Positions 43,479-54,345 of a stretch of DNA of 64,000 nt are shown here, piece by piece. How positions within the stretch are numbered: the stretch's first letter is position 1; each line of letters starts with the position of its first letter. The DNA comes from Opeltia flavorubescens (lineage: Eukaryota; Ascomycota; Lecanoromycetes; Teloschistales; Teloschistaceae): NCBI GenBank assembly GCA_000442125.1, contig KE546965.1, positions 248,001 through 312,000 on the forward strand, in the 5' to 3' direction. The position numbers and the translations under genes are program-made. The notes under the pieces are model-generated. The model had not been told where the DNA came from. It saw only the letters and a list, made by a program, of their open reading frames with translations, and searched no databases.

Positions 43479-43648
43479 GGAGCTAACTCCCGTTTCGGGT
43501 CTCCTTCATTGGAGGACTCTTCACCCCGACGTCAATTCAATGACGTTAGTCACTACATGAGTGACTACCCACCCAAATGTAGGGTCACCACTGACCCTTC
43601 CCCATAGACGGAGGAATTATCCATCCGCCAAATACTCCTGAAACAGGA
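43479..43648. promoter_or_regulatory. Run of consecutive perfect inverted repeats
   Basis: Within 170 bp, mostly side by side: GGAG-CTAA-CTCC (43479-43490), CCCG-TTT-CGGG (43489-43499), CTCC-TTCATT-GGAG (43501-43514), ACGTCA-ATTCAA-TGACGT (43529-43546), TAGTCACT-ACATG-AGTGACTA (43547-43567), AGGGTCA-CCAC-TGACCCT (43581-43598) and TCCTG-AAA-CAGGA (43636-43648). All arms pair perfectly. Three share a GTCA/TGAC half-site, like bZIP or other dimeric factor sites. The run lies 390-560 bp upstream of the small gene that starts at 43092 on the minus strand. Function unknown. Confidence 0.6.
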
Positions 43649-45404
43649 TTTTCCAAAATACTTTGCGTCGTCGTCGAAACAGGCAGGCCTTATCGTCCAT
43701 GTACGCCTTGGTGATAGCTATGCGTGAGGTCTTCACTACAGCGTTGAGAGAGCTCCCATCATTTGTTCGCCATAGGCGATTGCAGGATACGAAACCAGCT
43801 TATCTCAACAGTTTGAGATCCTGCACTCCCTGCCTGATTTCAACGGAGATCAAGGAAAAACTTGCTCATAGGGCTTGATAGACAGATAGGAATCCAAATA
43901 TTTGATGCAATCAAGCCTTGCCACCGACGTCACACGATGATGGGGAGGCAGAGAAGTATGAATTGACACCATTGAATCACAGCTAATGGAAATATAAGAA
44001 TGCAACAGAGAAGCACCAGAAATGGATGGAAAGCGCAAAGTCGAATTGACAGCGTCGATATCATCAAGGAATGATGAGACGGCTTCCTTCATTGGTCAGG
44101 CTCTACACAACCTCGATCTCCCAAACCAGTCTCGACATGAACCTGCCAATAGACAAAGGCTGCTGCGACTTCAATCTTCTCGCGGATTCTGGTGCTGGCT
44201 TTATTGTGCTCAATCGACCCTTCCAGCATGCCAGATCCTGTACAGTCAACCTTCATCGTCAAGTTCCAATCACGGAGCACCAACCTCTTCAAGCAGCTTC
44301 ACTCACATGGATGGCAGTAACCACGAAGCTGAATCGATTCCGTCCATCTGAAACTTTGCCACAAATCACCGAGGACCTGGGGGATCAGCTCAATTCATTC
44401 TTTGCCTGCGTCGGCAGCGGAATAATGAGTAGAATCCCTTGCTAGCGAACGATAAAATCTGAGGCCGAGACTTCCTTGATGACCGTGGGTCGCCACGACA
44501 TCCAGAAGCTGTTGATGGCAGTCTTCGCTGGACATGCTCAACGGAAGATGCTTTGCATGGGGAAAAGTTTGCTGAGGGATCAGGTGTGTCCATCGGCACA
44601 AGGCGTGCCGTGCGGGAAATGGCAGTGGGTCGAGCTTATGGATCCTGCCACAGCACTGTCAACGTGCTCTGGATACAGACTCTCGTCACCTTGCATGAGA
44701 ACGACCGTGATCCTATCAGAGCATGATGCCCTAATGGTCTGGTGCCCACACCGGCGCACAGGTCTCATCTTGCACAATAATAGACACGGCTTGAGACACC
44801 ACAGCAGGATGCCACCATCCTCTCGTGGACATCGAGCTTTCTTAAATTCAGAAAGCCTATAATGGTAAAGAAACAAGCTACCTGGTCTACCATACCTTAT
44901 CAAGATTCGTTCACCAGCCAACCCGGCCTCAAACGGTAATTTCAACCTTAATCGAAGGAGGACTGGAGAATTTCTAGATTACAGTACACTCAGCATGAAA
45001 GAGGGACCGCGAAAGAGCTCTGATTCGGAGACCGCCTCGATTCTGTGCTTTCTCACGATGAAAGAGAAAACTGCATGGAATTCAATGACATGTGACAGGA
45101 TCGGAGCAGTTTGAGCAGAATAGATGGTAGAAATCAAAGACATACCACTGCAATGAGCCATCACAAACTTCATGAGAGGCAAAAAGAATACAACCTTCTG
45201 CGTGCCATCAAAACAGAAACGCATGACAACCTACGACACTCTGTTGCACAAGAGCAAACCGAGATGTAAAAAAAAGCTGGAACGGGAACAAAGCAGGAAA
45301 GAGAAGACTGAAGCAATTAAGAAGACACCAAGTGCTATAACATATGGTTCAGACACCACGGTTTCCTTGAGTGTCCCCATGTCATCATGGAGCACCCTCA
45401 TATT
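43649..45404. other. Non-genic stretch with overlapping unassigned frames
   Basis: Frames of 100-130 codons occur on both strands (44071-44445 and 44476-44862 plus; 44580-44945 minus), overlap one another, and show no domain or convincing splice sites. A decayed gene is possible at 44.0-44.9 kb, but I cannot choose the strand. Nothing else recognised. Confidence 0.4.
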
Positions 45405-46272
45405 CTAGTACTTGCCACTGGTGTTTACGAGACCTGCCTTCTCGTTCTCTGCTTGCGACTTTCTGCTCCATTCGGGAGCTTCATCTTTTCCGTTCTCCTC
45501 TTCTTCGTCCCCCTCTTCCTTTGTCTTGTGTACTGTACGTGGGTCATGTTCGGCAGGGGAGTAAATTGTGTATAGGATCTATACACCGACAGTCAGCTTT
45601 ATGTTTCAAGTATTCGTGTGTCCGTTCTTCTCCTGCGGCATATGATACGAAGCTTGGTTCTTGGAGTATCGCTCTGTTGGGGATGGATCAAGAAATGCAA
45701 GATCATACTAGTGGCGTGGGGCCAGTGTTGACGAATTGATGCTGTGTCCCTGCCGGCACCACCATCAAGTCCCCGGCCTTGACGTCTTGGTCTTTGCCGT
45801 TAATGGTGGCTTTGCCAACGCCGGAAGTGAAGGTCAATGCCTGGTCGACTGTGTGAACCTGTTGAAACGAAAGCTGTTAGCCACCACTGTATCAATGCTT
45901 CTTTTGAATGTCGGATCGCCTTGGGTCGCTCCTTCCATCTTCACCCTCATCGATGGGGACCTATGTAGGATGCTGGTATCTACTCACCTCATCGCCGATG
46001 TCTCCGCCGACTGGCACGGTCATCAGGACTACCTGGCTATACAAGCCCGTCCACAGCACTCTTCGAAATTCGGTACTCTCGGACGGCAATGCCCCCGTCA
46101 TGTTGGGAAAATACTGCATCTCATGCTTGGGAGGTCCTGTCGACATCTTGGGATCTTTGCCACGAAGGACTGAGCTGTTGCAGAGGAAGCGTTTGGCGAT
46201 GGACGATTGGAGTCTGAGGGTATTTGCAGCTGGACGGCTTAAGGCGGATACGATTATTCTGGAGACGGACAT
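45405..46272 (-). CDS. Cupin-domain protein, probably mitochondrial
   Basis: Three exons: 46272-45988, 45858-45709 and 45578-45405, with introns of 129 and 130 bp, giving 202 aa. The core is a single cupin_2 barrel: VLMTVPVGGDIGDEVHTVDQ, then GVGKATINGKDQDVKAGDLM and VVPAGTQHQFVN. The first metal-site motif is degenerate (GDEVHTVDQ in place of the usual two-His form), while the second keeps PAGTQHQFVNTG. The first 43 residues before MSTGPPKHEM are Arg/Ser-rich without acidic residues until late, like a mitochondrial presequence. The C-terminal tail is acidic and Lys-rich. Related fungal and bacterial proteins are annotated as mannose-6-phosphate isomerase-like cupins; the substrate is unknown. 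Confidence 0.85.
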
Positions 46273-47288
46273 GGAAATATGTCGGTGAGGGGAATGATAT
46301 CCAATGAATGATCGGGGGAATGAATTATGGACATTCTAATGACAGAAGGGAAAGAATTGACGTTGTTAATGATGTCATGAAATGTTGATGGGTACACAGT
46401 GGCTTGTCGCAAATATTTCTCATCGTCCATTGGCTTGATCGTGATATTGATGCCATGCCTGTAGGTCATGGTATTTAAAGCTGGAGCACACATTCTGTGG
46501 GCAATAATAAGGCATTATGGAGGATGGTTTATGTGAATGTGAGTGAGCAGGAGCAGTTATTTTCCTTTGTTGCGATGATTGGGTCTGTGCGTATCGATGA
46601 AGGGGTTAGGAGTTAAGGAAGTGCAGTACTGATTTAGGGTTCAGGGGCAAGCCCCCTATTCATGTCTACTCTGGAGACTTAGATACCCAGATTCCAAGTT
46701 ATATCAGGACGGTTTGACTCTTACGGCATACAATAATCCTATATATATGAGAGCTAAGTTTACGCATCTACATCATGGAACATGGTCACAGAGCTGCAAC
46801 AGTGAGGCTTATAGCAGTGGTCATAAAGGGGTTAATCGCCAATTCTCACAGCCAAATATTATTCTGCTCAGATATTACGACTTATATGCCTCCGCATTCT
46901 GAATCAAACATCGACGCTTGGTCTGAGCGGTTGGCTACATGAATCTGACAGAAGCACATGCTCAATTCAAGGACAGAATGGAGTAGGCTCAGCAATTGAA
47001 AATGCTGGACCTGTCAAATCACCCAATTCCCATAATCATACAGCTACGATCGTGTTCATTGTAGACAGGAACACTGTGTTCTGCTAGGAGAATGAATAAG
47101 AAATATTACCTGACACCCACATTCATCCTTTTACCATATTCCACTCCTGCAGCATACAAACGGTACATTCAAATTCAGAAAAAGTAAGAATCATCAACCG
47201 AAAACAAAAAAGCCATACTAGAAGGACAGCGCGAAATGCCAGAGTGATGCGTCGCCAGTACAAAATTTCTCGCTCAAAAACATCAGCC
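46273..47288. other. Intergenic region, A/T-rich
   Basis: 1 kb without a supported gene, between two minus-strand genes. A short hairpin GGGGC-AA-GCCCC lies at 46644-46655. The remainder should be the cupin promoter and the 3' UTR of the GTPase gene. Confidence 0.4.
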
Positions 47289-48623
47289 TTATGGAATATT
47301 GGTATCCTTAATGCAGACATCTGCCAGATCGGTGGCCACGTCAGTCACGGTATCCACCACAGCAGTGAGGTCTGTTGAACTTGAACTCCGCACGCTGTAA
47401 TTGTCCGACAAATCACCGATACTCTGTACCTTTTTGTCACGAATCCACGCCGAATCATATTCGCCGGCGTACTTGATGGGGTTTTGATACTCCTTCTCAA
47501 ATTTCTTCTGCAAATCAGCCATCTTACTTTGATCCTCGTGTCTTTGCCGCGTCGCATAGGTTTCAAAGGCAGGCTCCAGGGCGAATGCTGCCGCGCCTGG
47601 ACCAAAAGTCACGACAGTTGCAGCAATGGCACCTCCCACGATAGTTGTTCGGGTTGCCCATCTTCCAACTTTGTGCACCTTTTGTTCCCGTAGTAATTTG
47701 TCGCGACTGCGCTTGAATTTCTCGAACATCAGATTGTCGAAATTGCGACCCAGAAGCCTGTGTGCCTCTTCTAGTTCTTCATTTTTGCCCATTTCCTTCA
47801 GGTAATTCTCAAGATAGTCTGCGACGATTTGGCCGGCGTTGGTTTCGCCCAAGCTCATCTTAGGACCTCCATCCTTGACCATCTGCACCGATATTAAAGG
47901 TTCGAACCTTCTCCTGAGGTGTGGTTTGATGATCTCGAGAGCAGTCCCTTTGGACTTTGGGTTGAAACGTTTCATCGACGCTTGGTGGCTGTTATTGAGC
48001 ATAGCGCCAAAGAATTTATCAGCCTTCATCAAATGTCCTTCCCGGGCTTCCTCTGCGGCAGGGTTGGTGGTACAACCCCATTTGGTGGTCACCAAGGTAC
48101 AGTTGTCCCATTTCTCAATTCCAATTAGCTCTTCCAGCATACGCAAGTTTCGTACACCAACGCCGCCCATCTTCTCTTTTGTGATGTCATGCAAGTAGAG
48201 CACACCGGACAGCGTAGACCCAAGTTTGTAATGGAGATTAATAAAATCGGCGATTCTCGTCAACACTTTGACGTCCGCCACGGTTCCATCGTCAAAACCA
48301 GGGGAGTCAATGAGATGCACTCGGTACACGATGCCCTTCTGATTGAGGGTGAATATATAATCCTGGACGGAGTCGGTCACTGTAGAGTACAAATTAGTTA
48401 ACGCTTTTAGAAAGGGAGCAGGTGAGATACCACTATCCAAGTCTCCAGGCTCTCCTATAGGTATTGAATCTATGCCTGTGGCAATCGAGATGAAGGTACT
48501 TTTACCAGCTCCTGTCAAGCCCATGACCAGGATGTAAATGTCGCGAACTTCATCTTGTGGCGCCTGGACTCGCAGGCTCTTCTGTGACAGTGGGACGCCT
48601 CGAGACGTGTTTTGATTTGACAT
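47289..48623 (-). CDS. AIG1/TRAFAC-like GTPase, P-loop protein
   Basis: Two exons, 48623-48431 and 48379-47289, giving 427 aa from the ATG at 48623; the 51-bp intron (branch TTAACTAA, acceptor TCTACAG) is a multiple of three and stop-free, so it hides in an uninterrupted frame. G1 is VMGLTGAGKSTFI, switch II/G3 is LIDSPGFDDG, and G4 appears as TTKWG in place of NKxD. The G domain spans about 25-245. A Lys/Arg-rich helix follows, then a small-residue hydrophobic stretch (TIVGGAIAATVVTFGPGAAA) that could insert in a membrane. Relatives include the AIG1/GIMAP group, with defence-linked roles in plants and animals; the fungal role is unknown. Confidence 0.82.
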   Translation of the reverse strand: MSNQNTSRGVPLSQKSLRVQAPQDEVRDIYILVMGLTGAGKSTFISIATGIDSIPIGEPGDLDSGISPAPFLKALTNLYSTVTDSVQDYIFTLNQKGIVYRVHLIDSPGFDDGTVADVKVLTRIADFINLHYKLGSTLSGVLYLHDITKEKMGGVGVRNLRMLEELIGIEKWDNCTLVTTKWGCTTNPAAEEAREGHLMKADKFFGAMLNNSHQASMKRFNPKSKGTALEIIKPHLRRRFEPLISVQMVKDGGPKMSLGETNAGQIVADYLENYLKEMGKNEELEEAHRLLGRNFDNLMFEKFKRSRDKLLREQKVHKVGRWATRTTIVGGAIAATVVTFGPGAAAFALEPAFETYATRQRHEDQSKMADLQKKFEKEYQNPIKYAGEYDSAWIRDKKVQSIGDLSDNYSVRSSSSTDLTAVVDTVTDVATDLADVCIKDTNIP

Positions 48624-49736
48624 GACGACGTACAATTAGGTGATACACAGTCTTGAGATGAAGGAAAGAAGAATTGGATTTCGTGGTAGACGATGTTGAT
48701 TATAGTGAGATCGGCGAACACTTCAGCCTACAGTAGCGATACGCTCGTTTTCAAGAAGTTGTGGATTACCCATGGTCCCGTCCAGATATACTGACAGGGG
48801 CACCACCTCAGATCAAAGCCTGGGGGCTGAATAACCTCAGGAGGTGCCAAGATAGATCCAGCCTTTCGATAATCTTGCAATTCCATTTATGATCCAAGGC
48901 TGAGGGCAATACTCGATCGAATCAGAGAATGCGGATAGGGAGGCGGTATTCTGGGGGCTGAGATGTAATCTGCAGGATGCATTTGATGGGTGTGAGGCAT
49001 CTGAAACTTATGAATTATATTGGTTGGGACAACATCACCCACACACCATCATCGCCGCACAAGGTGAAGATTAACATCGAGGCAAGATATCGAAACCGAG
49101 GATTCGATCCATTCTGCTAAGCAACGTGAAAATGAATGAACGGTGTACACACCATGAGTGGTCCTGGTCTTTGCCAAAGATGAAAATTCATTGACAGGAC
49201 TGGCAATTCTTAACGATGTAACCATTATGAATAGAATGACCTATCTGCAAGTCCTAGGAATCTATTCTCGTCTACACGGACATGCATTTAAGATCTCATT
49301 ACATCTATGATAAGAAAAGTCAAGGAGTTTCAAATAAAGTCGGTTCATATGGTAAGGTAGTCAAGCAATAGGGCTCAGTTGTAGTTTATACATAAAGTCA
49401 AATTCATATTTCTCGGCAACAGTGAGCAAAGCTCTAGGCCAATCGACCAGCATGCGCAACGCTGATCGTTCGCCCCTATTGGCCAAGACATGGGAATTTC
49501 TAAGAGGCTTACTGTAGATATGTGTTCTATCATATCTCCAAACGTTCGAGTATGAAGTAAAGAGTTCCTTCTTTTCTTAACAGCTCGATACGTCGATCAT
49601 AACGCTAGTAGACCAGCGCCCCATTATTTCCATGACTTCCATGATTCACGTGGTGAGAAGTCAAAGTATACATCCTCTACTGCAGACATGTTGTATTCAA
49701 AAATCCCCATAGATAAAAAAATAATCCATAGATTCC
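48624..49736. other. Intergenic region without recognised gene
   Basis: 1.1 kb, moderately A/T-rich. Short frames only. Promoter of the GTPase gene and 3' UTR of the hexokinase-family gene. Confidence 0.45.
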
Positions 49737-51758
49737 TCACTCCTTCTCCTTCCCTCCTGCAACAAGTGCTATCAGCGCCGCACCAACTCCACTCCCATCC
49801 TTCGCTATCCCAATCCGAATCCTCTTCTCGCCCTTCTCTCCAATTCCTTCAATCTCCCTCAGCGCTTCCCGAATATACTGCTCAAAGCCCGGGTAATATT
49901 CCACCAGACTACCATCGACCCCAATGTCAACCACTTCCTCCTCCATCACCTTCTTCTCTTCATCGGCAATAGCATCGCCAGCAGTCAGAGTGAGATTGCC
50001 CGTAGATATGACGACAGCCCCAATCGCAACCGCAGATAAACGTGCAGAACGCTTCCCGATCGCTTCGACAATGATCTTGATGGCTTCAGCATCTTCCGAG
50101 CTAGCTGCATCGACGCCATAATCCTTGCTCAGCGCTTGTCTCGTTATGCGGTACCCAGCGGACTGATCTTCGTGCGCTATTGAAAGGAAACTGGTGTCAA
50201 TACCCCATTGCTTGTATAGTGGTGAGTCGTCCGCGACAGTGCATGTGGAGTGCATGTCGTTGGTTCCACTCGATACGTCGCTGAAGAGCTCTGTCCTCCC
50301 ATCTTTCATCATAGCAAGTATGGTCCTGCGAAGTACCTCGCCCAGGAACATCCCGCTTACTCGTTTCTCGAACATCTGAATGCCAGGATTGTTACTTTCC
50401 TTGTCCAGTGCATCGTCATACGGTGTAGTCGGTAGAACGCTCATTTGGTTGTCGAAAGATCCCCACTCCGTATTGACTATCATGTTGCCAGTGCTGTCAT
50501 CAAAATCTCCACTTTGCTCCATCTCTTTCAATTTAGTCACTTTATCGAGCTTCTCGACATAAGCGCCGTTTGTTCCAGTGCCGAAAATGGCGCCCAGAAG
50601 AGTACCAGTCTTTCCTGGAGACGTGTAGGAGCGAGCCATCAGAGTACCAACAGTATCGTTCACCAGCGCAGCAACCCTGACAGGAAGATGTAAGGCGTCG
50701 ATTTCAGCCTGTAATAGGGCGCATACATCTTTACCAATCGCATCCGCAATATCGAAACCTTTCGTCCAGCGGATCAAGTATCCCCTGTTGATCCCTACTT
50801 GTTCGACAGGAAAGCTGAAAGTAAATCCAAGCTGGAATAGATGCTCGTCCAGAACAGGTTCACCCGCTGCCCTTCGTTGATGGTACTCCTCAAAGTGGTC
50901 ATTGTGATGCGTCTTCAGAAACGATTCAATTTGCTTTGCAAGGAACGAGAAGAGCTCTTGGGAAGTTTTGGCGGTCATCAGTTCCCTAGGTATTGCAACC
51001 TTGGATTGAGTAAGGGAGAAGGTGGTATCGCCATTGAGTTTGATGGAACAGACTCGGAAGTTCGTGCCGCCCAGGTCAACCGCCAGATATACCCCCTGTT
51101 GTTCCTGTCAGAACCTAGCATCACGAGCTTGAAGGCAGAAAAATAGGACCTTTTCCGTACCATTGGGTACTGCAGTGACGTACGTAGGTATTTGGCTCAT
51201 AGATTTCCCCGTTTCTTGCAAGCCCTCGTCTGTCCTCAAATCAGCCTCCTGAAACCAGCAACTCTGGAAGCCGTCGTGCTTACCCATCTGCCGTATGAAC
51301 TCCTTGACTCCTTGATTGACATTCTCCGCTGAATACTCAAACTCAGCAGCTACCTTCTTCGCTTCGTCGATGAGTCCCATTTCGCCTGAAGGGCAGGTAG
51401 GAAATGTAAGTGGAAGTGAACGACCGTTAGCGCAGGTGGAGGAAGAGAAGGTTGAAACCGGTTTCGAGGCTGGCGTCAAGAAGAAGATCGTAGGAGACGG
51501 CAGCAGTTGAAGTAAGAGGAGAAAGACAGCAACCGCAACGCAGAAGGCTTGAGTGACGGTGATGCGAGATCGGCGTGAGAGCTTTGAGGATAGTCTATAG
51601 TCGACAGAAGCTCCGGTCAAAGGCACCGATGACCATCTGTCAAGGCCGAGAGGCAGGTAGGAGGTAAAGAACGCCAATGCTGCTGAATGGCCGAGGGTCA
51701 CGGAGCGTGGGGTAAGAGGGGCAGATACGCCAGGCTGAAGTTTGCCGTGGTTGCCCAA
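49737..51758 (-). CDS. Hexokinase-family protein with N-terminal membrane anchor
   Basis: Two exons, about 51758-51150 and 51095-49737 (54-bp intron, unusual donor GTCCTA). The kinase core is complete: LAVDLGGTNFRVC, FSFPVEQVGINRGYLIRWTK, VAALVNDTVGTLM with the catalytic Asp, GTGTNGAYVE, MIVNTEWGSF and AKDGSGVGAALIAL. Before it lies an extra ~125-residue extension with a strong membrane helix (AFCVAVAVFLLLLQLL), as in atypical Aspergillus hexokinases of the HxkC/XprF type, one of which is at the mitochondrial outer membrane. No ATG opens this extension: the frame begins just after an in-frame TAG that is also a possible acceptor (GCTAG at about 51762), so an upstream exon is likely missing. 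The first in-frame ATG is 51380, which would give 529 aa without the anchor. Confidence 0.82.
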
Positions 51759-52289
51759 GATCTAGCTTCTTAGGAGCTCGTCTGTGGGTAAGGAGAGGTT
51801 GTCGAGAAAGCAGATATTTATGCAGTGTTGTAGTCGTGAAGACTCATTGACCGGCCGGTTGTTGTAGCCTTCGATGGGTGTCGGAGATGCGGGGAAGCAT
51901 GAGCAAGATGGTTGTACGCTACCCAAAGAAGCAAGAGAATCACACAGAGTCATACGCCAGCAAAATGAACGCGCCGTATCACATACAAAGAGGGGTTAGG
52001 AGCAAAGTACAAGATCAAGCCAGCAATGTCAAGTTGAGAATGTCGGACAAAGGTCGATTGTTTGGCGGAGATGGGATTGACCAATCACAGCCGCCGGAGC
52101 CAAGCTCGAAAAGAATCTCGACTTATTTGCTACTTGACACCCACCCTTACACCCTCCACGATGACGCGCCGCGCCATGATGATACCACAAGGACGACAGG
52201 CAACTTGAATTCATCTGCTCAAAGTAGCCGTTGATACCATTGTTGTCCTACCAAGCCTTCTGCGGCCTAAACCATCCTGAAGGCTCGCC
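51759..52289. promoter_or_regulatory. Divergent promoter of the hexokinase-family gene and MIC19
   Basis: 530 bp between the two genes; it probably also contains a missed 5' exon of the hexokinase-family gene on the minus strand. Upstream ATGs on that strand (for example at 51953) open only short frames, and none gave a splice in the right phase. Confidence 0.4.
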
Positions 52290-53016
52290 ATGGGCCAAAA
52301 CTCCTCGAAACCACCACCAACTAGCACACAGCATGTCTTTACCAGGTAGCCCTTCATTCCTTCCAATAAACTACCACATACAAACCGTCTGACATGTGAC
52401 TAGCTCCTCTCCCGTCAACTTCTCCCCAGATCTAGTCAACGCGTTACAAGCCAGCCCCGAAGTACAACACCCTCCCCCCAAAGTCCTAAGGGACTAAAGA
52501 TTTCCCACACACACATACGACTGACTCCTCTCCACCTAAACCTAGACCGACAGCACCCGCGCCTCCGACCTAGAACTCCACATCCAACGGCGCGTCCACG
52601 CCGAGCTCTCCCGCCTCGACGCCGAACACACCGCCCGCCTCTCCACCCTCCGCTCTCAAATCTCCTCCTCCCCAGACTCCACCACCGAATCCAAGCATCC
52701 AGACGCCCGAACGCCCGACCAATCACTCTCAGCCGGTGGCTCCGACCACAAAGCCGCCGCTGAGGGGGACAAATTACGAGACTTGGGTCGGCAGAGCGTG
52801 CAGAAGGAGATTGATATGCTGAAGGAGAAGCTGAAGAGGAGGAAGATGAAGGAGGAGGTGGTGAAGGATAAGGCGGTGGAGAAGGCGAAGGGGGAGGTGG
52901 TGAATTGTTTGAGGTTGAATGATCGGAGGCCGTTGGATTGTTGGCGGGAGGTGGAGGTTTTCAAGGGGGAGGTTGCGAGGTTGGAGAGGGATTTTCTGGG
53001 GAGAGTTATGGATTAG
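52290..53016 (+). CDS. MIC19: MICOS subunit Mic19
   Basis: Three exons: 52290-52345, 52404-52461 and 52546-53016, giving 194 aa. It starts MGQNSSKPPP, a classic N-myristoylation signal conserved in Mic19. A short region (SSPVNFSPDLVNALQASPET) and a coiled coil follow (about 45-160: ELHIQRRVHAELSRLDAEHT, then Lys/Glu-rich helix). The C-terminal CHCH-like motif has Cys pairs ten residues apart (VVNCLRLNDRRPLDCWREVE). Mic19 lies on the intermembrane-space face of the inner membrane and links Mic60 to the rest of the cristae-junction complex. The first two exons are short. It diverges from a putative mitochondrial-surface hexokinase. Confidence 0.9.
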
Positions 53017-53234
53017 GGAGGTTTGCTGGGAGCTTTGCTTCAGTGTACAGAATGTACTTCTCGAATACGGACAGGTCGTCAGAATACGATTTAAACTTAG
53101 GATTGCACCGCTATTGATCAGATATCAAAGCTGGTAGTACTAAAGCTACAGGATGGTGTCTATCCATGCCCATTGTACCGAGTCTGTATCCACCACGTAT
53201 TCACCTCCCCCACCAATAATCTACAACACCCCCC

Positions 53235-54345
53235 TCAAAACCCCCCCGAATCCAATTCCCTAACACTCCTCCCCAACCTAACCAGATTCTGCTGATTAGC
53301 CACCTGCGCAAACCTCTCCGGACAAGTCTCCCCCGTCCACGGACTCCCCCCAAACCCCAAATCCCAGCTCCAACTCGCAAAGCGTGCGTAATTCTCCGCA
53401 TTCGCCACACTCCTCCCCTTCGTCTCCGCGTTCACCGTAAACTCTAGTTCTTTAAGTGACCACGGTGCGCCATTATGGGAATCGGTGATGTTGTCTTGAT
53501 GGGCTTTTTGCTGCAGGAAAGTGACATCCGGGCGCGTGATGATGTCCGCTTGTACAACCAGCTGCAGGAGGGCGTACCCGATGCTAGATTGGCCGCCAGG
53601 CGTGCTGCAAGGAGTAGGATTGCGGGGAAGGGCGAGCCCAGCGTCGCACATGAAGAAAGGTACACCGGATCGGGCATAATTGTTCATTTCCGCAGCGTGC
53701 TGGTTTGGATCTTTGACGAAGCCGTAGCGGCCCGCGGGGCTTTCGCAGGCACCAGGCCAGGGAGATTCGCCGCAGAAGATGACGTTGAAAGGACAGTCGT
53801 GGTGGTCGGCACAGGCGGCTATGCCCTCGAAGACGTTGGCGACGAAGCTGGCTGTTTTCCTGTCGTTTTCGAAGAAGTAGAAGAAGTGTGCGGCGGGGTC
53901 GATGGATTCGTTCACGTAGCCTTGGGAAAGAGATTGATTGAGTGATTGGGGATTATGGAGAGCACGGACTAAGAAAATGATTTGTTAGCCACAAATAAGA
54001 CTCTAGCTTCCATCACGGGACAGGATACTCGAATTGAAAGACGGACGAGGACGGAATCTATGATAGGGAAGCCTTACGAGCAGCATGGGCGAGGTAGCTC
54101 AGGTCCTGGATTGCGGTATCGACGGGTTTGCCATCGCAGCCGAATGTCTGAGGGTAGAAACCTGGACATGGGAGCTTTGTACCGACATGACATGAAGGAA
54201 ATGCGCTGGATGATGAATCTGCAGGCGAAGCTTCCCGGCGTCCATGTTGCCAGGACGTTTTTGAAGGTGAATAAGGAGATGCAACGCAAAGAGAGAAAAG
54301 AACGCTGAAGAAAGGTAAGATGGCGATCATTTTTTGGAGGCCCAT
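53235..54345 (-). CDS. Secreted protein, unknown family
   Basis: Two exons, 54345-54078 and 53968-53235, with a 109-bp intron, giving 333 aa. The signal peptide is MGLQKMIAILPFFSVLFSLC. A possible Lys/Arg propeptide site (HGRREASPAD) and a Cys-containing region (CHVGTKLPCPGFYPQTFGCD) follow. The body is hydrophilic with paired Cys residues (CADHHDCPFNVIFCGESPWP) and conserved Trp/Pro segments (WSWDLGFGGSPWTGETCPE). No HExxH, Ser-hydrolase or glycosidase signature that I can identify. Probably an extracellular enzyme or effector-like protein, but no function is claimed. Confidence 0.7.

Noticed and set aside
44071-44945. Overlapping frames on both strands that could be a gene
   Set aside because: No frame has a recognisable domain and splice joins were not convincing; a relic is possible but unsupported.
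51880-51953. Upstream ATG exon for the hexokinase-family gene
   Set aside because: The only good donor (GTAGCG) is in the wrong phase for the acceptor at about 51762, so it could not be joined in frame.
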